Source: Loxodes magnus
Taxonomy: Eukaryota > Ciliophora > Karyorelictea > Loxodida > Loxodidae
Length of the DNA stretch: 64,000 bases
Direction of reading: 5' to 3'
Assembly: GCA_946699065.1 (NCBI GenBank)
Contig: CAMPDV010000362.1
Span: forward strand, 186,001-250,000
Shown here: positions 40,646-52,469 of the stretch, in pieces
Numbering within the stretch: the stretch's first letter is position 1
How the letters are laid out: each line of letters opens with the position of its first letter
Notes under the pieces: model-generated
Told to the model about the DNA's origin: nothing
The model's input: the letters and a program-made list of their open reading frames with translations, nothing else
Database searches by the model: none
Translations under genes and position numbers: made by a program

Positions 40646-40862
40646 GTTTGAAGAAAGCTAAGCTCTTGCCGAGCTTCTTTCTCTGAATGATTTCAAGTCG
40701 GACATAGTGGAGATATTCTGCTGATAAATTCCTTCAAGCAGGAACCTCAATAAATTGTGAAAGCATACTCCATGATCATAGATTTCAAATTCCAGAAGTG
40801 ATCCCTTCAAGATCTCGAATCCAATCAGAGGCCTTTCTAAGGATCAAAGGAATAATAAGTAA
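40646..40862. repeat. Unclassified GC-richer element
   Basis: About 215 bp of markedly less AT-rich DNA that begins with a strong hairpin (GAAAGCTAAGCTC ttgcc GAGCTTCTTTC). It contains CCCTTCAAGA(T/G), also seen in the element at 39.9 kb. It may be a SINE-like body without the usual 3' hairpin. Confidence 0.35.
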
Positions 40863-40864
40863 TT

Positions 40865-40938
40865 AAAAATAATGCTCTCACCATTCTTTTAAATAGATTC
40901 ATTCATATATTTAAAAGAATGATGAGAGCATTATTTTT
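40865..40938. repeat. Near-perfect inverted repeat, 31-bp arms
   Basis: Arms at 40865-40895 and 40908-40938 match with a single mismatch around a 12-nt spacer. The structure ends about 45 bp before the tRNA-Leu gene. It could be a MITE-like insertion or a cruciform/processing structure. The arm sequence was not seen elsewhere in the window. Confidence 0.75.
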
Positions 40939-40983
40939 ATGTATAAAAGTTAATATAAAAGCAACTTAAGTTTATTTAAATAA

Positions 40984-41067
40984 GCATGTGTGGCCGAGCG
41001 GTCCAAGGCGCTAGACTCAAGTTCTAGTGGGAGAAATCCCGCGTGAGTTCAAATCTCACCGCATGCA
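40984..41067 (+). tRNA. tRNA-Leu (anticodon CAA)
   Basis: An 84-nt cloverleaf: acceptor stem GCATGTG/CGCATGC (one T-G pair) with discriminator A, D-arm TGGCCGAGCGGTCCAAGGCG, anticodon stem CTAGA/TCTAG around loop CTCAAGT (anticodon CAA, reads UUG), a long type-II variable arm (GGGAGAAATCCC) and T-arm TGAGTTCAAATCTCA. Internal A and B boxes are intact and no intron is present. It is followed by TTTTAC rather than a long T run. Confidence 0.97.
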
Positions 41068-41439
41068 TTTTACTATTTTATAAATTTACTTATTTAAAGA
41101 AATTTTTTCATCAAGTATTTAGTTTATGGATTAATGTAACTTATATCTGTGTAATAGCCTAATTATTTATACAGTTTTGATTACTTAATTTCTATCTAAC
41201 AAACTACTCTTTTCACTAAGCATAATTATTAGCATATTCAAAACCATAAAATAAAGAATTTCATTGCATTTGCTTATAAAGGTTTTTTGTAATGCTTGCA
41301 TACTAAGATATTTTCTTGACTAAAAGACTTATGAGAAAGAACAATATGATATGCTTTTTGATTTAAATTAGATTTCTATAAACAAACAAAGAAAAATAGC
41401 TGAAATAATATAAAAAGCTACTCTTAAACTTAAATTTGT

Positions 41440-41885
41440 TAAGTATATAGCTTGAAATAAATTAAAAGCAATTAACTAAAATTTAAATAAGAACTATTTT
41501 CATTATTTGAAGGAATAAATTCTTGATAAAGAGATTTTTGGATTTAATAAATAAAGTATTGGAGTCCAGACAAGAAATGAATTAGGAGTAAACCAAGATG
41601 CTTTGTATGCAAACAAACTGGACATAAATATAGACAATGTTAGAAATTGAAACTAATTAAATAATAGTACTAGAATAGAAAATAATAAGAAAAATAATAG
41701 TATTAATATTAGAATAAGATTAGACGAGAATTCTGTAACTAATTTTATCCGTCAGGAGGTCAAATCTACAAATCGAAGTGGTACACAATCCAAGGCGACT
41801 GAAGAAAGAGTTCTAAAGGGAGCTGGTTCCAACCAAGTTATCAAACTGGTCCTTTGAACATGAGGTTGAAAGTCCTCCAAGTTTA
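41440..41885 (+). mobile_element. ORF1/gag-like remnant with perfect CCHC knuckle
   Basis: Plus strand: the frame ..KPRCFVCKQTGHKYRQCQKL.. contains a canonical CX2CXXXGHXXXXC zinc knuckle (41599-41640) of nucleic-acid-binding gag/ORF1 proteins. Gln/Asn/Lys-rich sequence follows, then a GC-richer 3' part (GGQIYKSKWYTIQG) ending near 41880. A second frame over the same DNA is also open, so only the knuckle-bearing frame is supported by a motif. No RT or integrase is seen nearby. Confidence 0.5.
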
Positions 41886-42540
41886 CTAAACTCCAATTTA
41901 AACTTTTTAATTTAGTAATATATATATAAATAAAGTAGTTTTCAACCCTTAATTAATAGTTTTAATTCAATATATGATGAATTAAAAGCAAAAATTAAAA
42001 AATTGAGGAATATCGTAGAATTCACTCTCTATTGTTTATTTAATTTTTATTTAGAAAAAGGAGATGAGGTATTTTTATTACCTTCAAAGAAGAATAAATT
42101 TTGATAAGCTGTTAATAAGACTTTTAAATAAAAAGTTATAATTTAATAGATTTTTAACGCCAAAATTAATTTATACAAGTTTAGGATTAAAAACAGGTTT
42201 TATTTTCATATAATTGAATTAATTAACTAATTTAAATTATAGAAATATTAACAGGAATATTTAAATATAATTAGTTAAGATAAATTTAGTCATAAAAATA
42301 TTATACAGATTATAATTATTTTTATTAATCGTTAGCAATAAAATTAATTAATATTTGATAAAAACTTCAATTAGCAACTAACTTTTTAATTAAGAAATTA
42401 ATCTGCTTATATTTTATAATTAAAACTATATTATTATATAATCTTATTTTAGTAAATTAAGATAAATTATGAACATTTTTTAATTCAATTTTCCTTTTAT
42501 ATTTTGTAAAAAGATAATAAATAATTAATAAATTAGAGTA

Positions 42541-42890
42541 TAGAGCGCGTAGCACTCTCGTGTGTGCGTAGCTCTTTAAATTAATTTTATTTAATGTCGA
42601 AAATAAATTTTATGGGTCCTTGTTTTCTCTTCCTGCAGTACGTCCCTGTAATTTTTTTCTTCCAAAGCATAGTATGCAATATGAGATTACGGGTATAACT
42701 TTCCCCGACCTATTATGAAGAAAATTTCCTCCTAGCATTCAGAGTTCTCCAACTTGTTGAATCTTCCTTCTCTTGTTATTGGTTTCTCTTCCTCCGATTT
42801 ATCCTCCGACCGCGCTTATTTTTAGTTACCTTGCTGGACCTCCAAGCAGCATCCAAAGGAAAGGGTTTTCTACCCTATTTAAAAATTTAT
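42541..42890 (-). mobile_element. SINE-like element with LINE-A hairpin
   Basis: Minus-strand orientation: the hairpin AGAGC..GCTCT lies at 42541-42577 with the TATA..TTATT tail outside it. The body up to about 42860 is GC-richer and encodes nothing recognisable. A TAATAATAATAATA run sits at its 5' edge and may belong to the neighbouring element. Confidence 0.5.
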
Positions 42891-43015
42891 ATATATAATA
42901 ATAATAATATATACTAATTGTCAATGTAAATGTTTACCTTCTTCAGGGATTTCAACCTGATTGGTGCGGCCCATTAAGTTTTACGTGGCAGGTTCCACAA
43001 CTTTTTTTGTTTGCT
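42889..43015 (-). mobile_element. 3' end fragment of ORF1-only element with (TTA)n tail
   Basis: Minus strand: TGCCACGTAAAACTTAATGGGC..GGTTGAAATCCCTGAAG followed by a TATTATTATTATTATA tail. The GGTTGAAATCCCT phrase matches GGTTGGAAATCCCT just before the tail of the intact ORF1 element (55861). Only the last 100 bp or so are present. Confidence 0.4.
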
Positions 43016-43553
43016 TGTAAAAAGAAATGAATAAAAAATTGATTGAAGGTAAAAGTAAAAATAACTAAATAAAAAGTTAATAAATTAAAATGATAAATTA
43101 TGTATTTCTTTTTCTTATTAAGAATGCAATTTTAATTAAAGCATTTTAAGAATGAAGTTTGATTATAATTATAAAAAATATAATTCAATTAGTCAATATT
43201 AAAATATAAAAAATTAAAAGAATAAATGCTCTCTTAAATTATTTATACTAATTAATAAAGGAACTAAAATTAAATATTGTAGCATAAATATTTATATTTA
43301 TTATTATTTATGATATTTAAGTATTAAATGTTATAATTATTTAGATTTAAAATATTATTTAAAAGAATAATAGACATTTTTTTATAATATATTAATTTCA
43401 ATTAAAAAAAGTTCTTAATTAGAATTTTCTTGAATAATAATAATTATAATTAAAAAGAAAAAAGAAAAATTAATTTTAAATTTTTCTAAAAACATAAAAT
43501 TTGAAGTAATCTGTATTATGTTTATGTTATTTATAGATAAACAATAAATAAGA

Positions 43554-43867
43554 TAATTGAAAAGATGATGGGAGCTGAGAATGACCTTCGTGACAACACT
43601 TTCTGGTTTTATGGCATGGAACTAGTTCCTTTCCTGTCGCTGAGAAAGTCCCTGGTCAGAGTCATTTTCTGAAGGGAACACTGTCTTTGAGATTATCCGC
43701 TCTTGGTAGGAGCTTGAAGCCTGGCTGCTCATAGCAATGGAGCTCCCTAACAGCTGTGCCTGGAGCACAACAGGATATCCCCGTTATTCCATAAAAAGAG
43801 AGCGTCGAGTCGTGCAATCGGAAAGGAGTTTCCGATCCAAAATTTTTTTAGTTGAAATTAATTAATT
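43554..43867 (+). mobile_element. 305-bp GC-richer repeat, copy 2
   Basis: Full-length copy. The 3' hairpin ATCGGAAA-GGAG-TTTCCGAT is perfect here (about 43817-43838). Compared with copy 1 it carries only scattered substitutions and no indels large enough to shift a frame. Confidence 0.75.
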
Positions 43868-43879
43868 GAATCATTTTTT

Positions 43880-44700
43880 GTATCTTGAACAATAACAATA
43901 ATATATGATGACATTTGGCTTTTCACGTATTGGTTATAAAAAGGTTCAAAGATCATATTAAGATTCGTTGAAACTGTCAATTTTTTCTACAGACTCATAT
44001 TCTTGAAATCAAATCTGCTGCTAAAAATCTATCCTTTCTTTACCGTTGGGTATTTTTGAATCTCAGTTCCCACCAAACATTTTTTTGTTCTTCTTCTTTG
44101 AACATCTACTATTTATTCAAGTAATTTTTCTCCATCAATCGTTTTTCTTCTATATAGCTCACCTTTATATATATAATACACTTTGATTAGTTTTTTTTCA
44201 GAATTTTTTATTATTGAACTTTTTAAATTTATGATTTCTCTAACAGTTCTTTTTTATGTTCCACAGAGTCCGCACATAATTGGTCTTCTTTTATTTTTTA
44301 TTAGCTAACAATTATTTTTATGTTTGAATAATATTTAAATTTGATTATTCAATCTCCAATTAATTGTTTATAGCTTTTATCATCACTTGCTTGTAGTTTA
44401 TTTAATTGATATTTCGAATTTCTTATATTTTTTTATGTTCTTTTAATTGCTTGATTAACAAAATATGTTGAGGCTTTTAATTTCAATTCTGTGTTCAGTA
44501 TTTTATTATCGTTTTGGAGTTAGTTTATTTTTATATCTATACTATTTATTTGCTAAATTGTTGCTGCATTGCGTCCTTAAGTTTTTATTCTCACTCTATA
44601 AGGAAAAAAAATTCAATTAAGGTATCTTATTGTTAGCTGGAATATTGATTTTAGGTTAGTTGTTTCTCTGCTGTCATTTTTATATAATAATTGCACTCTC
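43880..44700 (-). mobile_element. Decayed ORF1-type remnant
   Basis: Minus strand: RRPIMCGLCGTQKRTVREI (knuckle core near 44263-44274) keeps the CX2C half of a CCHC knuckle, while His and the last Cys are lost. A basic stretch follows (YIYKGELYRRKTIDGEK). It directly follows copy 2 of the 305-bp repeat. Reading frames upstream of the knuckle are broken. Confidence 0.4.
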
Positions 44701-44704
44701 TTGC

Positions 44705-45765
44705 ATAAAATATTTAAAAAAATTTATCTTTCCTGTATTTAAGTTTTAATTTTAACTTTTTATTAGCATAGTTAAATACTTCTTTTATTTTTATAAGTCA
44801 TCTTATTTAAAAGAAAACACATTTAAATTAAATTTTCACAAATAAAATTTTAATTTTTTTCCATATTTTACTTTATAGGGTTTGTCCCTTAAATTTTTTT
44901 ACATTCCTTTATTTATCAAAAAAACTTTTACCTAGTCATTGTAAAATAATAAAACTTGTTTATTTTTGTTTTACAAATATAAAAAATCTATAACTACTTA
45001 TATTTTTAGCATTTTTTATATCTCATTTTCGTAAATTTTAAGTATATTATATCTTTTTTAAATAAATATTAGAAAATAGTTTTGACTGATTTATTTCATG
45101 CTTTTTAAGTTTCAACATAAAATAAATCGCTAAAATATTTAATCATTTTAACACATTTAAAAATATTTATTTTTAAGATCTCAGCAAATATACTATTATC
45201 AAATGCTTATTCTATTTCTGTCAATATTACTTCTTTATTTAAATTATTTTTAATATTTATAATCTATTTTAGAAATTTCGAGTGTTAGCAACTTAAAATT
45301 TCTTAGTTTAAAAAATGCATTTTAATATAAATGCGTTTCTATTTATGTGTTATGCTATAATAATTACAAATATACATTTTGCAAAGATTTAAAACTGAAA
45401 TAAAAAGAGAAAATAAAGCATAATATCTATACATTTAAGCAATTTATTTAGTAAGATTATAATTTTATTTAATAAATGAAGCAGTAAGTTCTTAATATAA
45501 AGTATGTTTAATATTTAAATTAGTACCAATTTTTTCCAATAAATAACTAAAATTACAAAAATATAAATTTTATTTAGACTTTGAAATGATTATTAGATGA
45601 ACAAATAAATAGATTTAAAATTAAATAAGTAGTACTAATGTTATATAATAAGAGATGCTTCTTTATTTTTTAACTTGGAAATTATATATTTTAACTAAAT
45701 TTTATATTATTATTAATTTCAGTATAAAGATTGAATTTTTTAAAATTAATTCTTCATCAAATAAA
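44705..45765. other. AT-rich spacer upstream of DUF4246 gene
   Basis: About 1 kb of A/T runs without a motif-bearing frame. It should include the promoter of the gene at 45766, but no element can be named. Confidence 0.45.
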
Positions 45766-46950
45766 ATGGAATTTAGTGGCTTCAAAAGAGGTAACTAAAA
45801 CAAAAGATTTTATAAAAAAAACCGAAAATGAAATGCTCAATAGAACGTAAAATTAGAAGATTAACTTAGTGGTGATTAGTGATCTGAGAACAATTTTTAA
45901 GAAATTAATATAAATACTCTCGTTATGAAATCTTAAGCAAAGTAATTTGTTAAATATAATTTCCAAACTTAAGAGTAATTACCAAAGTTTTAAGAACTAA
46001 AAAATAGAGATATAGTTGCAGTCCATTTAAAAAAGTTATTATTAGAAGATTAAAGAAATGAGATTGAAAAATAGTTTGATATATTTAGATAAAATATAAA
46101 TGATTTTAGAGATACTAAGCTACTTTAAAGAGGTGATGGTAGAATTCATGATGTTATAGATCCTTCTTTACATATCCCTAAATATCACTGAAGCTGGGTT
46201 CCTGCTGATTTCTAAATTTAAAATGGATAGTGCATTTGTACTTCTGAAATTCCTGGAGTATAACCTGAAAACGAATAAATTTATGAAATAGTTTGCAAAC
46301 TTCTAACTTAATGTATCCCATATTTCTAACTCTTTTCTCCTTAATACTAGTTTTAAGAAGGTTCGAACTTTTAAATAATAGTAAAAAGTTTATCTTATTA
46401 GTTATAAACCAATTAAAGTTATAGAGGAGTATGACATAGAGAAGGACTAGATGAAAACATAATAGCAGTAGCAATTTACTATTACTAAGTTTCAGAAATA
46501 TTTCAAAAGAGTTAAAACATTTTAAGAGTAGGAAGTATGAAATAAAATTAAGAGATATAGGATATTTTAGAGTTTTAAACTGATTAAAATGATTTATTAA
46601 TTTTCGATAATACCTAGCATTAACATATGCTTAGTGAAATAAAGAATACTGAAAATGAGATGGCTGAGAGATAGTTAATAGCTTTCTTTTTGATAGATCC
46701 ATTGAATCCTATAAAATCAGCTAAGGATTTTCCAAACGTTTAATGCAATAATTTTTAAAAAGCAAAGGAAAAAAGAAAATAATTTAAAGAGAAAAGAGCA
46801 AATGCATCTTATGAAATATTTGAAGAAAAAAAATAGAGTTCAATCTTGTAAGAAGCACACTAGATTAATTTGAATAAAAATTAGGCCTCAGAAGAAGAAA
46901 GAAAATTCCGAGGAATTAGAGGTGAGTTCAAAATCAGGCTTTATGATTGA
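45766..46950 (+). CDS. DUF4246-domain protein
   Basis: Intact 394-residue frame, ATG 45766 to TGA 46948-46950. Conserved blocks of the DUF4246 family appear in order: HDVIDPSLHIPKYHWSWVP (residues about 127-145), then a segment matching YINN.HP..LY..I (EQIYEIVCKLL), YRGVWHREGLDENIIAVAIYYY (about 219-241; family form GG.WH.EGM..E.I.AT.LYYY), and AFFLIDPLNPIKSAKDFP (about 308-326; family form LFLVDP...I.ST). The Trp of WHREG is encoded by TGA. The H.E pair in an apparent double-stranded beta-helix has led to comparison with 2-oxoglutarate/Fe(II) oxygenases; the substrate is unknown. It is shorter than typical fungal members. Neighbours are retroelement debris, so no operon-like context helps. 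Confidence 0.85.
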
Positions 46951-47624
46951 AAAATTAATTTACATTATAGCAAAAAATAATATACTAAAGTGAAATAAAA
47001 AATATAAAAAATAATGTATAATTCCCCCTAAAAATTATAAAATAATGAACATATAAAATAATCTCTTAGTGAATTTAATGTTTATAATATTATTTTTATT
47101 TCTCCTATATCTTTTTTAAAACCTTTTCTATAAAAATTTGAAGAGACACTTTAAACTAACTTTTCACAAAATTTTTAAAGTGGGTTTTTAGATAATTTTT
47201 TTAATTATTTTAATTAAATTTAGATTAAATAATTGATTATCAACTTCAAAAATAAAGCTTAATTAGAATATTTTGCATATATCTAATAATTTATTTATTT
47301 CATGGATAGTTTACTATAATTTGTCTTTCTAGCATGAATTCTTCTGCTATAAAATTTCTATTAAATTCCCTAGTAAAAATAAAAAAAATTGAGAATAATT
47401 TTATAATCCATAGAACTTCTTTCTTTTTATAATAAATGAAAGTTGAAAATATTAATTAATTAAGCTATAAATCTCCTTTTATAACCTTAAAATTTAGTTA
47501 TTTAAGTTTAATCTTATTTGAATTATAAAAAGATTCTAATTATGTTTTCATCTTTATATATTTGTTCTTATATTTATTAGTTAAATTGAGAAATTTAATT
47601 TTTATAAAAAAACAGAATTGAGAT

Positions 47625-47690
47625 TTTGGTATAGTTTAAGATCTTTAATTTAGTGACCTTAGGTTCGAGTCTCAGTTTGGAAATTTTTTA
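47625..47690 (+). tRNA. Degenerate tRNA-like sequence
   Basis: TGGTATAGTTTAAGA resembles an A box / D-arm, and 46 nt further GGTTCGAGTCT matches the B-box consensus. TGAGA/TCTCA could pair as a short stem. The spacing is too short and the T-stem too weak for a functional tRNA. A tRNA pseudogene or the 5' end of a tRNA-derived SINE is likely. Confidence 0.35.
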
Positions 47691-47727
47691 TTTTATAAAC
47701 TATGATGTAATAATAAAAGAGTTTCAC

Positions 47728-47800
47728 ATTCAAGATTTTAACCTGGGCCTTTCAGGCGAGAAGTGAATATCTTAATCGCTTGAATATTGAGGATTTATTT
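47728..47800 (-). tRNA. tRNA-Glu-like relic (CTC anticodon)
   Basis: The minus strand contains AGCGATTAAGATATTCAC, TTCTCGC, CTGAAAGGCCCAGGTTAAAAT, which aligns with the D-arm, anticodon loop (CTC) and T-arm of eukaryotic tRNA-Glu. The anticodon stem has a mismatch, the T-loop lost its TTCRA core (TTAAAAT) and the acceptor ends do not pair. Probably a pseudogene. Confidence 0.4.
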
Positions 47801-48554
47801 AATAGTAATAAAGAGTATTTAATAAATTTAAAAATGAGCAAGTTAGAATTATTTTTTAAAGAAATTAATAATCAGAAAATCTACAGATGATTAGATAACA
47901 TTTGCAGATATTGATTACTTATAAATTCACTTAGAAAAAAAAGGCAAAGTTTTCTATAAAATGTATTCATTTTTGAAGAATAAGTTTTAAAATTTTAGAT
48001 TCGTTAGCAAACAAAAACTTCATTAATTTTTTCCTAAAAATTTAAATAAAAGTAAAATAAAATTTGATTCTTAAGGTTATTAATGTTTGTTTATTAAACT
48101 CAAATATTTAAATTTTAATCTTTGAAGCAAACAATATTTTCTAAATTTTATTTAATTAGATATATAAAAATATTTTTATTTATAAAGAAGTTTGATTAAA
48201 TAATTTTTTATAATACATATCAATTTATCTTTTAGAACAAAAGTCAGAATTAATTTTTTTTTAATTTATATTCAATTTCTTAATAAAGCTTAGTATCTTG
48301 AAAGTTAAAAAACTTATAATTAGAGAGTAAATAGTTTCGCTTAACTTTTATTTAGTTATCTATTCTTTTAGACTACAAAAACTTTAGTACTTTTTAGGAT
48401 TTATATAGCAATAATTTTAATTTGTTTGTTTTCCTACATTAAATAAAAGTTTTTAATTATACTATTAAAACTAAAATTACTAGGATTTTTTAAGTATATT
48501 TCTAAAGAAAAATTAAAAACTAAATATTTAAAGCATTATAAAGTGAACAACTAA

Positions 48555-48867
48555 TAATTGAAAAGATGGTGGGAGCTGAGAATGACCTTCGTGACAACAC
48601 TTTCTGGTTTTATGGCATGGAACTAGTTCCTTTCCTGTCGCTGAGAAAGTCCCTGGTCAGAGTCACTTTCTGAAGGGAACACTGTCTTTGAGATTATCCG
48701 CTCTTGGTAGGGGCTTTAAGTCTGGCTGTTCATAGCAATGGAGCTCCCTAGCAGCTGTGCCTGGAGCACAACAGGATATCCCCGTTATTCCATAAAAAGA
48801 GAGCGTCGAGTCGTGCAATCGGAAAGGAGTTTCCGGTCCAAAAACTTTTTTAGTTGAAATTAATTAA
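48555..48867 (+). mobile_element. 305-bp GC-richer repeat, copy 3
   Basis: Full-length copy in the same orientation as copy 2, about 5 kb downstream of it, and nearly identical to it. The 3' hairpin GGAAA-GGAG-TTTCC is kept. Flanks on both sides are AT-rich with TTGAAA at each edge, so a target duplication is hard to define. Confidence 0.75.
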
Positions 48868-49138
48868 TAAAATGAACAGCTCTCTCCTTTAGATTGTCTT
48901 AAATCATCAAAATAATTATTAGTTAATTTTACTTAGTAAATTTACATTCTTGTTATATGCTTTTTAAATATGATTTACTATATTTATTTAAAATAATGAG
49001 AAAAGAAATAGTAAAATTATTATATATTTATATAGATAAATAAAAGAAAGATTAAAACTAATTAATTTAAGTTTCCATATTTCATACTTTATAAATTAAT
49101 TAACCGATTTACTATCATGCTTTTGTTATATTTTATAG

Positions 49139-50790
49139 GTTCTTTCTATAAATCAGATTTATTATACAAGAAGTATTTCCAGGATGTTTTGCATATGCGG
49201 ATGATATAGCATTGGTAAGTGAAATGGAAAAGAAGGAAGATGTTATATATGCACTAGTGAAATGAGCAGGAAAATATAATTTGAAAATAGCAGATAAGAC
49301 GAAATGAATGGTATGAAAAACGGAGGAAAATAAGGAATTAATGAATATTAGCAATACAATTGAAATAGGTTAATTATAAATATAAGGGTAAAAGAATTTT
49401 AATATCTTAGACATATAATAGAAGAGAATATTAGTTATCTTAAATATATGGATAATAGACTTGAGATAGCGTAAAAGATACAGGCATGGGCAATAGGAAA
49501 AATAACAATAAATAAGGGATTGACTCCGTTTAATGCAGGAATGATAATAAAAGCGTTTGTGAATTCAGTTTTCAGTTATGGTACTGAAATGGTTCCATAT
49601 TTTGAATAGTTTATTGCTAAACAAACAATGGAATAGTTAGAATTTCTATAGAGAAGATCACTGAGAGCAATAATGGATGACCCATTTTGTGTGCAAAATG
49701 AGATTTTGGAACACGAATTGCAATTTATGAAGTTTAAACATTATTTATGATAAAAAACATTAAGGCTAAGAAGTAAACTAATAGGTAATCAAGGGAAAAC
49801 ATTGGATGGGATAATGTTTGAGATAAATAGAGAAGAGAATTTTATATTTGAATAATATTGTACGTTAATAAAAGAAGAGATATAAATCAAAGATGTAGAG
49901 CTGTTTATAGATGACAGAAACAATAATAAAACAGGGAAAGAAAACATTAGTAAAAAAATATGAGAATATCGTATAAATATGGAAGACAGATAGAGAATGG
50001 ATTAAATGGTAACGACATGATAATATAGAGTGTATTGATTTGATGAATATATTAAAGGACCAGCAAATTATCTAAGATATAACAAATACAGAAAAGATGA
50101 AATATGCTATATTTTTAGACTAAGAGCAAGATGCAATGGAAGTCAAGATTGCTTGAAAGAAAGACATTTGGTGGAAAAAAGCGAAAGCCCGATGTGCAAT
50201 AAATCAAAAGAAGATGAAAGACATATAATAGAAGAATGTGAAGAATACAGTGATGGAAGAGAAAAGTGCATAAGAAATTTAGAAGAAATGTAATTAAATT
50301 GAATAGGACTTTAATTATTCGATGTAGTATGAGGTACGGCTAAATTCGAAAATTTATAAGAAAATAAGAAATAAAACATAGAATATAAGTAGATTAAATA
50401 GTAAAAGACTATATAAGTACAATTTTAAAGCAGAGGAAAAAAGGATATCAAGAAGGAATAATTGATCGAAAGAAAGAAATTGGAAAAGATTATAGGGCTG
50501 GAAAAGGATAATTCATTTGAATATATAAAAACTTAATAAAAAGAAAAAGATATAGAAATAATAATGAAATGGAAATATAAGATAAAATTCAAAAGGCTTA
50601 TAGTGAGGGAATAGTAAAAAGAAGAATAATAAATAGTGAAATACTGAAGTAGAAGGAAGAAGAAGAATAACAAGAGATTGACGAAATAATAGAGGAATAT
50701 TTATTACTACAAGGGATCTTGGAGGAAGAATTTGTATTCAATTGACTTTTTATAGTGCTGCGCACCATTGTGGTGCTACGCGCACTTTAA
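49139..50790 (+). mobile_element. LINE family A, 5'-truncated, with RT active site and 3' hairpin
   Basis: The element starts inside the reverse transcriptase: FPGCFAYADDIALVSEME at 49180-49225 has the catalytic YADD, followed by WAGKYNLKIADKTKWMV (both Trp = TGA). After a one-base shift near 49390 the frame continues VKEFQYLRHIIEENISYLKY, SYGTEMVPYFEQ and QRRSLRAIMDDP, then FRLRARCNG..CLKERH and the Cys/His cluster CNKSKEDERHIIEEC, and GLQLFDVVWGTAKFE. The 3' end is a hairpin GTGCTGCGCACC..GGTGCTACGCGCAC (50754-50790) with tail TTTAATC. The frameshift and truncation make it dead, but it is well preserved. Confidence 0.85.
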
Positions 50791-51260
50791 TCAAAGTTTT
50801 TTTAATTTTATTAAAGTTAGGATTAATACCTTTTTTTTCAGTGGTATATGTAATAATCTGAATATATATAGAGGTAAAAGAAAAAGATTTAAATAAAATT
50901 AAAAAAATAATTTGTGTTTATCATTTAAAGAGAAATATGAAAACTCTATATATGTGAGATAGCTAATAAATTATAAAGGCAATAATAATAATTTATTATT
51001 CCTTTCTAAATCAATAAATCTAATTTTTATTAAAAAAGATATAAAATAACTTAATAGGCTATTGAGTAAGAATATTAAATATATATTAAGGTATTAAAAT
51101 AATAAATTGAAAATAATTTAATTATATTAAATGAATATTTAACTATTATCATCATATTATTTTTTAATGATAAAGCCAAGTTATTATTTATGTAAATAGT
51201 AATAGGATTTTTTCTATCTTATTTAAAATTACTTCGAGATAAACAAATAAATAAGATTAT

Positions 51261-51545
51261 AGAACGCGTAGCACCTCAATGGTGCGCAGCTCTTTAATAA
51301 AGATCTTTAAAGTTAAAAAAATTCCTTACAGAAATCTTCCACAGTGCTAGCATTCCCTTGTGCTTTTTGTCTTCATTAGGACCGCTATTGGAATGCTACT
51401 CTAAGAGACCTTAGTATCTGGCATCTTTCATCATTAATGCTAAGTGATACCTCTTTGATCTTATATTCTCTTCTTTTGGTTAGATCTTCACCTTTGGGGT
51501 ACTTCTTGGTACCAGAGTTTAAGTAAGTTTCAGTTAGAGGATTAC
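51261..51545 (-). mobile_element. SINE with LINE-A 3' hairpin, copy 1 of a pair
   Basis: Minus orientation: hairpin AGAGCTGCGCACC/GGTGCTACGCGTTCT at 51261-51294, tail TATAATCTTATTTATTTG outside. The body (CTCTGGTACCAAGAAGTACCCC...ACTAAGGTCTCTTAGAGTAG) is shared with the copy at 52470 and the piece at 35370. It is non-coding. This is the best-preserved hairpin among the short elements. Confidence 0.7.
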
Positions 51546-51574
51546 TCCTCTCTATTTATTTATATAAATATAAT

Positions 51575-51810
51575 AATAAAATAATAAGAAGATAAAAAAG
51601 TTTCAATACTTTGAGTTTGGGAAATAATTGCACTACTTATAGTTATATTTCATGCGAATTATGTTAAGTATAAGAGTTTATGTAAATTCATAATTAACCT
51701 CTAGTTAATCTTCCTGCTCCTGTTTTCTATATTAGTTCTAAATTGTGTTCTCGCATTTTTCTATCTCTCTTCTTACTTTCAATTTTTTTCTTATTTATTT
51801 TTCGCATAAT
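51575..51810 (-). mobile_element. LINE family B 3' tail
   Basis: Reverse complement of the last 200 bp of the family-B element ending at 58475: AAAACAGGAGCAGGAAGA, CTTATACTTAACATAATTCG, GTAGTGCAATTATTTCCCAA and the TTATTATT-type end agree almost base for base. The copy is extremely 5' truncated and abuts a fragment of an LRR gene. Confidence 0.75.
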
Positions 51811-51825
51811 CATTAATAAAGAAAC

Positions 51826-52345
51826 GAAGATTTGGACGAAGAATTGTGAATAATATTCTAAAATTGTAGAAAGAGAACTCATCTATGACTTAAAGTAAAA
51901 TAAATTAAAAAAGAAACTTTAGTAATTATTAGAGAAAACTGCCAATCTTTACAAAGTTTTCAATTATCTGATTATTTAGTTAATGGTGAAAATTGAATAC
52001 ATGAAATCACTCATATATAGAGATTAAGTAGATTAAGTCTTGAAAACTGCAATTTATTTAATTCTGATGTAATTGAGATAATAAAAGCATATTAAAGATT
52101 ATAATTTTTAAGCTTATTTAGAAATTAAAATAATACATTTGAAATTTTTCCTTTTTAAGGCGAATATGGTAAAGATTTTCCATAATACAGAAGTTTAAAA
52201 TAATTAGATTTACGAGATTACAATCTTATACAAGAATAACAAACAAAAACATTGAGTAGAAATATAAAAAAATATAATATATTTTAATTTTAGCTTTAAA
52301 GATCAAGAATAGGAGAAAATAGATTTTGAGTTATAAAAATTTTGA
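51826..52345 (+). pseudogene. Duplicated 3' fragment of F-box/LRR gene 4
   Basis: Corresponds to 37295-37808 of the LRR gene: shared ACGAAGATTTGGACGAAGAA, the TCATTTATGACTTAAAGTAAA-like stretch and the later LSLENCNLFNSDVIEII and FPLQGEYGKDFPQYRSL segments. It begins abruptly inside the coding region and lacks the F-box part, so it cannot be a functional gene. It lies between the family-B tail and a SINE, with the same SINE type on the other side. Confidence 0.75.
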
Positions 52346-52469
52346 ATTTTAACTTAAATAAACTAGTTTATTTTTTTATTTTTTGCAATAACTAATTTTC
52401 CTTTCTTACAATTAATTTTCCCTAAATTCATTTAATATTTTTGTTAATTTGAATAATAAATAATATTAT

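Noticed and set aside
42895..42915. Short TAA microsatellites as possible telomere-like repeats
   Set aside because: They consistently sit at retroelement 3' ends and are not ciliate telomere repeats (C4A2/C4A4 types).
49133..49354. Minus-strand 73-codon frame over the LINE-A reverse transcriptase
   Set aside because: Antisense of the YADD region; no family match of its own.
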